DNA of 64,000 bases from Nymphaea colorata. Lineage: Eukaryota; Streptophyta; Magnoliopsida; Nymphaeales; Nymphaeaceae. The stretch's first letter is position 1; every line of letters begins with the position of its first letter. The notes under the pieces are model-generated. The model saw nothing but the letters and a program-made list of their open reading frames with translations, searched no databases and was not told where the DNA came from. Below are positions 56,583 through 64,000 of the stretch, one piece after another. The stretch is taken from contig NC_045150.1 of NCBI RefSeq assembly GCF_008831285.2, forward strand, positions 13,313,868-13,377,867, in the 5' to 3' direction. A program made the position numbers and the translations under genes.

Positions 56583-57004
56583 ACCAAAGTTTGGTGTGCT
56601 TGAACTTGGGATACTGTGATTCTCTAAAGAAAATACCTGATAGCATCTGTCGCCTAAGTTCTTTGCAGAAGCTCGTTGACGTCTTTAAAGGTGCTCCACT
56701 ACGGGAACTCCCAAAAGAAATTGGCAGGTTGACGTCTTTAAAGGTGCTCCACTTAAGCCATGGGAAAATGCAAACATTTCTGAAGTCTGTTGGCCTGTTG
56801 ACAAACCTGCAAGAGATGGAAGTCATCCAATGCGCGGATTTGAAGATTATCCCAGACATTTTAAATTTGCAAGCCCTGTGAGGTTTACGTCTGAGCGGAT
56901 GCTCACAGCTGATGGATGTTCCTGGCCTTAGCAAACTGAGATGCCTAGAATCCCTGCAACTGAACGGCTGTCGAGCACTAAGGGACATGATTGACATGAT
57001 GAAG
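56583..57004 (+). pseudogene. TNL gene copy 3: truncated leucine-rich repeat exon
   Basis: Begins at ACCAAAGTTTGGTGTGC, about 430 bases into the LRR region of copy 1. It reads SLVCLNLGYCDSLKKIPDSI, RLSSLQKLVDVFKGAPLREL and RLTSLKVLHLSHGKM, then a TGA at 56879-56881, then GLRLSGCSQLMDVPGLSKLR. It ends at the same donor as copy 2 (ATGATGAAG|GTAACT, 57004/57005). The TGA is at the same codon as in copy 2. The stretch VDVFKGAPL comes from a 24-base segment (GTTGACGTCTTTAAAGGTGC...) that also occurs 53 bases downstream, where it encodes LTSLKVL in another frame. All sequence upstream of this point in the gene is missing. Confidence 0.83.
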
Positions 57005-58292
57005 GTAACTTCTTTACACATTTATATATCAGTATCGTTTTCATGTACTTCTTGTCGGCCATCATTGTGTTTTATCGATCACAATAAATTAGAGTAAAAA
57101 GTAAAAAACTTTTTCTCTGGTCGTCTTATTAATAGCGGAGCAACATGAGTGTTCACTCGGGTGCATTTTTTAGGTGACTTTTCATATGCTATCGCCTGCG
57201 TGCCTCCTTTGATGGCATAGATGCGCTGAGCATAGAGTTGGTTTTGAGGAATAAAGTTGGCCCACTGCCTATTTACTAAGTAGGCCTGCCAATAGGGGCC
57301 AAGATTAAGAGCAAGGTTAAGAAAATTCTGGCATCATTACTGAATCTGTAAAATTATATTACAATTATAAGATCTAAACAAATAATCGAAGTGTGATCAA
57401 AGCAAAAAAGTAATTTTAGTTATTTTCCAATGTCAACAAGAAGAAAGTTCTTTTTTTAAATAAGTTGAATATAACTCAATCCATGTAAACAGAACGCTGA
57501 AATTATTGGGGCCGTGTGGCCCGTAATCAGGGGTGTGGCCTGCCAGCTTCTTAACAAGAGGAGGCTGTTCAAGCCCAGGAATTGGGTTGGCTTGGCTCGG
57601 CCCTGCCCGGCCCGATAACGAGTTGGGCTCAATCCTGCTCGACATCCAGAACCTGAGCAGGTTCAGCAATTAAATTAAAAATATATTTTTAATATAAAAA
57701 TAATATTTAAATATAATTAATCATAATAAAATACTATAATTACATATGTCAATTAATAAAAAATATTAAAAATTATCAAGTTCACTGTGTTATTAGGCCG
57801 ACCCGATGCCATTTTTTTCGGGCCTGAGCCAATAATCATAATAAAATATTATAATTATATACAAAAATTAATACAAAATATTAAAAAATTTTATCGAGCC
57901 CACTCGGGTTATCAGGCCGACCCGGTGCCCTCTTTTCCGGCCCTAAACCTTGGCCTGAGTCGAGCCGGGTACCTGGTGAAACCCCAACTCGGTGCACAAA
58001 CTCAGTGCACAACCTTACCTATAAGACCTTATTTTGCCTTTACAGCTTGTTAGGCCAAGAATGACGGCCACCTTATCAGCCTGTCTGGCCCGTATAGGTC
58101 GGCTGCTATATTTATTAAGTGTCCTAAAGAAGAGCTTTCATTTCTAGGCCCAACCACTTAAACTGCTTTGTAGGTCAGTTCGCTTCTTGGCAGATTAGCG
58201 TCTATATGTGCTCATATCAAATATACATATTATATTAAATGTGCATGTATATAGTCTAATATCTAATCTTATTTTAAATGTGCACGTACCAG
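57005..58292 (+). other. Intron of TNL copy 3
   Basis: Starts GTAACTTC, ends CGTACCAG. It lacks the insertions seen in copies 1 and 2, so it best represents the ancestral intron. A segment of about 115-120 bp (AATCATAATAAAATACTATA... to CCGACCCGATGCC) is duplicated in tandem at roughly 57717-57945. Confidence 0.75.
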
Positions 58293-58745
58293 GAGGCTAA
58301 GTTTGAACATTGCAAAAATCTCAGCGTTCCTAGACAGCTGATCGATTCTTCCTGCTCCAAATCCACAGACGATCTATGGACATGGTCGGTGATGGTATCT
58401 TTTGCACTCCCCAATGTGCCCCGCCTAGGCAACACTCACGTTATTGTTGAGGGCCGTGTGGTACGATCTTCTAGAGTAACCCAGGCTAAGAGCGAGAGGC
58501 ATGATAATTTCAGGATAATCTTTGAACCGGCAGAAAGTGATGGGGCACAAAGTGATGGGGCACAGACTGAACCGGAAGACGTGATACAGATCGTCAATAT
58601 TGGAGATTTCATCCCTCGGAAGTTGGAGGATGACAAAGAGAAAGGAGTCATGGTAGGAGATGGGGGGATACCGAAGGATCGACGTCACATTCGAAGCAGA
58701 ATGCAACTCCGATGTAGCGAGTTCCGTATCGACTTGTACAGGTGA
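58293..58745 (+). pseudogene. TNL copy 3: post-LRR (C-JID-like) exon
   Basis: The frame is open from the acceptor to a TGA at 58743-58745: EAKFEHCKNLSVPRQLID, MVSFALPNVPRLGNTHVIVE, VTQAKSERHDNFRIIFEPAE, EDVIQIVNIGDFIPRKLEDD. After DKEKGVMVGD it shifts relative to copy 2 (IPKDRRHIRSRM against YRRIDVTF), ending FRIDLYR. It lacks the ~50-residue stretch kept in copy 2. A SDGAQ repeat (AGTGATGGGGCACA twice) is a small tandem duplication unique to this copy. It is the only one of the three post-LRR exons with no stop before the natural end, but no intact gene precedes it. Confidence 0.68.
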
Positions 58746-59827
58746 CGACCATGAGATCCAATCGTGTTTGGTATTATACACAGATTAATTTTAGTTAAAT
58801 GGTTTAACCAATTTATTTGGATAAAACCAAACTAAATCTGAATCCAAAAAATAAATTATGTAATTAAAAAATTTTAATTTTTTAATATTTTTTTTCAATT
58901 AGTTGGGATGAGGTCACGGCCTAGGTCGCCTCCCTCCCTCCGCCCCGGTATTATGGATCGGTCACATGATACGCATCGACTTATATTGGCTTGTGCAAAC
59001 CACTTTAAGGAAAAAATTTTAAACAATATTTGTATTAAATATTGTTATGCATTTAAAAAAAATTATTTGCTATTAAAATTAATAACTCAACTATATATGT
59101 CAGTTGTTAAAATTAGAAAATTTAAAACTTGTTGAATCATAGAGAGTATACAATATATCTATCTAAAACAAAAAAAAATAAAGGATAAATAACAAAACAA
59201 CATAAAACTATTAGAAACATATCAATATTTCCTAATATTATATTAATTATAACTAATGAGTTTTAACCGTACCAAATATCAGTCATTTAAATATTTAAAG
59301 TAATAGGACTTGTAAGCATTGATGATTTAAACTATCCTTCAAACGGAGCACTATGTGATATAGAAAGATTTTAATGACAAGAGAGAGAAACTCTTTAAAA
59401 ATGCTGGACTAGGCATTGTTTTTGAAAAAAATTCATTTTAAGGTCAGTCGATTTTGTTATTCTCGTCGGAAACGGCTTTTCATCCCTACCGCCACCTCCT
59501 CCCTTCTTTTGCGTGTAAGAAACCAATAGAGAGAGAACGAGAAGCGAGTGAGAGTGAGAGGATGAGGGATGAATAGAGAGTGAGAGGATGAGGGATGAAT
59601 AGAGAGCGAGAGAACAAGCGGGTGAGCCAGGGAGCATGAGAGGGAAGATATAGTGTCGTGGAGTGGAAGAGCAAGCAACAGGGAGACAATTTAGAAGGCA
59701 TCCATTTTCTTTTTTCTAGTTTGGAAATGAGAACGAATAATATCATGTCCTCCCTGTTGAGCATCTCAAGGTTTGAAAGATTGATTCACCCCACCTTCTG
59801 AGAAAGTTCCACTCAACCCTTCCCCGC
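58746..59827 (+). repeat. Duplicated 3' flank of TNL copy 3
   Basis: Matches the flanks of copies 1 and 2 from about 59150 to 59760 (CTTCAAACGGAGCACTATG, GGACTAGGCATTGTTTTTG). A 33-bp unit (GAGAGTGAGAGGATGAGGG...) is repeated near 59545-59625. No gene seen. Confidence 0.7.
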
Positions 59828-61006
59828 TAGGGCTGCACATGAGCTGAGTCGAGCCCGAGCTTACCCAACTCGAGCTCGACTCGACTCAAAAAGCTCGAGC
59901 TCGAACTCGACTCAAACTCGAGTCGAGCTCCCTAACACAAGCTCGAGCTCGACTCGATTATACAAAGTCGAGCTCGAGCTCGACTCGCCTAATTCGCTTA
60001 ACTCGTTTACTTTAGGCGTGGAATGAAAATGATGACCAATCTAAATGATGACCAGTTCCTTCAATATTGTGATGGAGTGGAATGAAAGAGCATGTGAGCA
60101 ATCAAAATGATGATCAGTTCTTGGGAAAGAACAAGTTACCTTTCAGAAGAAGCAATTTAGCAGAGTCTGTTTTAAGATTCTGAGAAAAATGAAAAAAGAG
60201 AAAAAGGGAATGAGAAAGATGAACTCTGGAAATGAAAGGGACATTTTGCATATAAGGAGAAATTTAAACAAGAAGCACACCTCTGCAAGCAATCTGTCAG
60301 CGTCCCCCGGAGAACGCGCGACTTGAGGAAAATATTTATCCCTTTCTAAGATCTCTGCCAAAATAAAAAGCAGAAAAACTATTAAGAAGAGGATGAAGGA
60401 TGTTCAAAACATTGACCCGATGACAGGAGCATACACCATCGGGCGTGAGGCAGAGGGTGTTGGTGGGCCGGTGGCGGTGGCAGAGAAGGAAAAGGAGGAG
60501 GTCACGCGAGTTTAAGAGAGAGAGAGGCAAAGAAAGAGTGCATGAAAGAGAGGGAAACATACCTGATACCAATGGCAGTCCGGCCGGACATTGGAGCTGG
60601 TGGCTAGATGCTGAATGTCGGATGGTGGAGCTGGTGTGCGGCGGACCGGCAGAGTCACAGAGAGGACTGAGGTCAGAGGATGGTCGACGGAAGAGAGAGA
60701 CGACAAAGAAACGAAAGAATCGAAATGGGAAAACAAAAACTTAAACAACCAATCAATTTTTACCCTAAACCAGTGAAACGGTTTTGATAAGTTTTTGTAT
60801 CGGTTTTCAAGTTTTAACCAGTTTTATAAAAACGAGTCGAGTCGAGTATAAACGAGTCGAATTCCTAATACTCGAACTCGACTCTTTTATTGTTTCGAGT
60901 TTTTTTTGTAAGCTCAAACTCGACTCGTTTATAAACGAGTCAAGCTCGAGCCGAGTTTTTCCGAGCGAGTTCGAGTCAAGCCCAAGTTGGCTCGACTCGT
61001 TGTGCA
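59828..61006. mobile_element. hAT-like element, right end split off by a copia insertion
   Basis: The left end TAGGGCTGCACATGAGCTGA matches the termini of the element at 42077-42786. The right side ends GGCTCGACTCGTTGTGCA, the same as that element's right end but lacking the final GCCCTA. At that exact point (61007) a copia LTR begins. CTCGAG-type subterminal motifs occur on both sides. It carries an exon-like insert (60281-60354, minus). The missing six bases and the 8-bp duplication of TTCCCCGC should lie beyond the copia element, outside this window. Confidence 0.8.
60281..60354 (-). pseudogene. Captured exon inside the hAT-like element, unidentified
   Basis: On the minus strand, between an acceptor (TTTTATTTTGGCAG) and a donor (GCAGAG|GTGTGC), a 74-base exon encodes EILERDKYFPQVARSPGDAD and then RLLAE. 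Both splice sites are good and the frame is open, with ordinary codon use. I do not recognise the protein. Surrounding sequence (60100-60280 and 60360-60750) looks like intron and leader from the same gene, so a genomic piece rather than a cDNA seems to have been captured. Position inside the element is certain; origin and any expression are not. Confidence 0.45.
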
Positions 61007-61282
61007 TGTTAAAACTTGGAAGAAGAAGGGAGAACAACTTTTTAACGTGGTTCAGCCTTACGCTTACATCCACGACTCTGCAACTTCTCTCACTTTTGAG
61101 AGATGCAGGTTCCACTATTTAATCATGTGGGATTACATTTGAATAGATACGATTGCCTACATAATAGCTGATTTTCAGCTTTGGATTTGGCAAACATATA
61201 TTTTCTTTCTTTATCTTGTTCATCACTGTTTTTGTCAAGTTTATCACGAGAGATTTGATTGTGATTTCCTTTCATCTTAACA
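61007..61282 (-). repeat. 3' LTR of the degenerate copia element
   Basis: 276 bp with TGTTA/TAACA ends. The left border is fixed by the interrupted hAT terminus and the right border by the polypurine tract. Confidence 0.8.
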
Positions 61283-61299
61283 CGCCCCCAAAAGCTAAT

Positions 61300-64000
61300 C
61301 TCTATGGAAATGAGATTGAGCTTGTCTCGAAGAAATGTGAATCGAGGTCCTGGCCAAGACTTGGTTAAAATGTCTGCAAGCTGTTCATTCGAAGGGATGA
61401 AGTTAATTTGAATTTCTTTCCTTGCGACCTTCTCCCGGACGAAATGAAAATCAACTTCTATATGCTTTGTACGAGCGTGAAAGACTGGATTTGCTGCAAG
61501 ATAGGTTGCTCCCAAGTTGTCACACCATATTCTGGTTTTAATAAATTAGGTATGTGCAGCTCTTGAAGAATTTGTTGTAGCCAACTAATTTCAGCAACGA
61601 CTTCCGCCATGGCTTTATATTCAGCCTCCTTACTAGATTTAGCCACTGTTCGTTGTTTGGATGAACTCCATGAGATAAGATTAGCTCCAAGAAAGGTAAG
61701 ATACCCACCAGTAGATCGGCGGTCATCTGGACACCCTGCCCAATCAGCATCAGCATGCCAAGATAACTTAAAATCACTCTTAGTAATATGAAGGCCAAGA
61801 TTTAAAGTGCCTTTAAGATATCTCAAGATCCGTTTCACATAACTCCAATGTTCCTTAGTCGGATCATGCATAAATTGGCAAGCTTTATTCACTGCAAAAG
61901 CGATGTCAGGCCTTGTAAATGTGGCATATAACAGTCCCCCAACTATACTTCTGTAAGTAGATGGTTCTTTGAAAGGATGTCCGTTGTATTTTGACGGTGT
62001 GGAGTTAACTATGGCAGGAGTAACCGTTGGTTTTGCTTCTTCCATATTGGAATGGTGAAGAAGATCTTTAATATATTTGCACTGAGACAAAATTAAGCCT
62101 TTTTCTGATGCACCAATTTCAATACCGAGGAAGTAGTGAATGGATCCAAGATCTTTAATAGAGAACTCCGATGCAAAGCAGATATAAGATTGTGAATATA
62201 ATCATTGGAGCTTCCTGTGATAATAATATCATCAACATAAATTAGTACGAGTGTAGTTTGATATTGCTATTAGCAATAAATAGAGAGGAATCTGCCTTGG
62301 AGTTATGAAATCCTGATTTTGTCAGATATATCCTCAACCTGTCATACCATGATCGTGGAGCCTGCTTAAGACCATATAATGCTTTCTGCAATTCGCATGC
62401 ATAATGTGGTGTACGTTTATCTTCAAATCCTGGGGGTTGCATCATATATACATCCTCTTGCAGTGTTCCATGAAGAAAGGCATTGTTGACGTCTAGTTGT
62501 CGAATGGTCCACCCACGACTTACAGCAATAGAGAGAACTAGTCGAATGGTAGTGGGTCTGACCACTGGACTATATGTCTCAAAGTAGTCTACCCCTTCTT
62601 GTTGACTATAGCCCTTGGCGACCAATCTAGCCTTGTGACGAGCAATAGATCCATTAGCATTGCATTTGAGTTTATAGATCCATTTGCACCCAATCATATT
62701 TTTGTCAATTAGTGGAGGAACTAAGTTCCAAGTTTGATTTCGATGTAGGGCAGACATCTTCTCATTCATGGCATTCATCCATTTGGCATTGTGCTGAGCT
62801 TGTTGAAAAGTATGAGGTTCCTCGTCTTCTTGACTTGCTGTAGTGGAATGAGATGCTAGAAAGGAGAAAGGAACTCTTGGACGTCTTGTGCCATCTTGTG
62901 ATCTGGTCACCATGTGGTGAGTGCATTGTGGCACTTGATTTTCAATTTCTGCATCATTGGATGTCTCATGCAAATCTTGCTGAGGGATCACTTGGTCATC
63001 TTCTTGTCTAGGAAGTGTGTCGTTAAGAGGATTTGGCAGCTCAATGATCTCATTATGTGACACGTTTGTTGGAGATGGTTTTTCCTCTTGCAGCCATTTA
63101 GCTATATCTGGAGCACAAAAATTCTTCTTCGAAATAGAAAATGATCTTCATCAAATAATACATGATGAGAGATGATAGTCTTCCTAGAGATTGGATCATA
63201 ACAGAGATAGCCTTTGCAGCAAGTGCCATATCCAATAGAAATGCATGCCTTGGATTTTGGAGCTAGCTTGTTCAACCGATAAGGCGCTAAGGCCGGATAG
63301 CATGTACATCCAAACACACGAAGATATTTTAAATCTGGTTTGTGTTTCAGTAGCATTCGTACAGAGACTTCTTCCCAAGTTGAAAAGAAGGAAGACGATT
63401 GATAACATGTACGGCAGTCTTGAAGGCGTCAAACCATAAAAATCTTTTAGTGAAGCATGTGACATCATGGTGAGGCCAGTTTCAACCACATGTCGATGTT
63501 TACGCTCGACAACACCGTTCTGTTGATGGGTATGTGGGCAAGATATTCTCCTTTTAATTCCATGATCATTGAGAAATTGAGAGAACTCATGGCTCATGAA
63601 CTCTCCCACACCATCACTCTGAAAATTTTTAATTTCCATCCAATCTGATTTTCAACTATGTTTTTGAAGTTTTTGAAACATTGGAAAATGTCTGACTTCT
63701 TGGTGAGAGGAAAGATCCATGAAAATTTGGAATAATCATCAACAATCAACAAATAATACCAGTACCCCTCTCTAGAGACTTGAGGAGCTGGCCCCATAAA
63801 TCCGCATGCACAATTTCAAGAGGAAAACTAGCAACTTTATTGGAACTTTCAAATGGTAAGCAATGCATTTTTCCAACCACACAACTAGAACAAAAATCAG
63901 CATGCTGAAAATGTTTAAATAAAGAAGATGTCTGATTCAAAAGATCAATATTCTAGAGCTAGGATGACCAAGGCGACAATGCCAAACCGTGGCCTCTTTA
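61300..64000 (-). pseudogene. Frameshifted copia polyprotein (integrase to RNase H)
   Basis: In coding order from the right edge: CSSCVVGKMHCLPF and IVHADLWG (integrase zinc-binding end and first catalytic Asp); YYLLIVDDYSKFSW; FQSDGVGEF and QQNGVVERKHRH (second Asp and the Glu). Reverse transcriptase has [29 protein letters not shown] and [22 protein letters not shown] lies near 62225-62200 in a shifted frame. RNase H has [20 protein letters not shown] and [11 protein letters not shown], and the C-terminus [15 protein letters not shown]. Shifts occur near 63750, 63600, 63350, 62250, 62150 and 61525. Catalytic residues are mostly kept but no full-length product is possible. Confidence 0.9.

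Larger units (their letters stand above)
61007..64000 (-). mobile_element. Degenerate Ty1/copia element, cut by the window edge
   Basis: On the minus strand the 3' LTR is 61007-61282 (TGTTAAAAC...CATCTTAACA). A polypurine tract AGCTTTTGGGGGCG (61296-61283) precedes it. Then, read toward higher coordinates, come RNase H, reverse transcriptase, integrase and the integrase zinc-binding region, which reaches the window end. The 5' LTR and gag lie outside. Frameshifts interrupt the polyprotein in several places. It inserted into the hAT-like element; GTGCA (61002-61006) is the predicted target duplication. It is clearly older and from a different copia lineage than the intact element at 11490-16686. 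Confidence 0.9.

Overview
The window is nuclear DNA from a flowering plant. It is intron-bearing, AT-rich and crowded with LTR retrotransposons and small DNA transposons. The disease-resistance relics look like TIR-NBS-LRR (TNL) genes, a class missing from grasses and other monocots, so a dicot, magnoliid or early-diverging angiosperm is likely. I cannot name the species. The only long intact coding sequence is the polyprotein of one Ty1/copia element. Every host-like coding piece I can recognise is partial or broken, so this reads as a graveyard of gene fragments between mobile elements rather than a region of working genes.

Layout. 0-3.3 kb: an old Ty3/gypsy chromovirus with both LTRs that has lost its reverse transcriptase, RNase H and most of its integrase. 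6.1-6.5 kb: two exons of an (S)-2-hydroxy-acid (glycolate) oxidase relic. 10.8-11.2 kb: two exons of an NDUFAF7/MidA-type methyltransferase relic. 11.5-16.7 kb: a complete Ty1/copia element on the minus strand, with LTRs that read as identical, a perfect TTTAT target duplication and a 1401-residue open frame; it sits inside a locally duplicated sequence. 21.4-26.0 kb: scattered relics of WAT1-related (MtN21/EamA) transporter genes, including two first-exon pieces facing each other. 26.4-28.3 kb: a decayed minus-strand gypsy gag/protease relic, followed by a ~450-bp direct repeat pair.

31-36 kb, 40.6-44.2 kb and 56.6-59.8 kb hold three direct copies of one TNL-derived segment: an LRR exon, an intron, and an exon for the post-LRR (C-JID-like) domain, each copy decayed differently. 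Copy 1 also keeps the end of the NB-ARC domain. Between and inside them lie a PIF/Harbinger-like element carrying a gene-like insert (37.1-39.2 kb), a hAT-like element with an 8-bp target duplication (42.1-42.8 kb), and a second hAT-like element (from 59.8 kb) carrying a captured exon. That second hAT is itself split by a degenerate Ty1/copia element that runs off the right edge. 49.6-55 kb holds a copia gag relic plus fragments resembling lariat debranching enzyme DBR1, replication protein A large subunit, and an unidentified acidic protein.

How it fits together: there is no operon-like or pathway grouping. The story is tandem duplication and decay of TNL and WAT1 genes, gene-fragment capture by DNA transposons, and nested retrotransposon insertion. 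I found no convincing new biological system. The leads most worth a second look are the two fragment-carrying DNA transposons, the inverted WAT1 pair as a possible hairpin-RNA source, and a small near-palindromic repeat seen at two distant sites. All similarities come from reading translations by eye; no database search was run.
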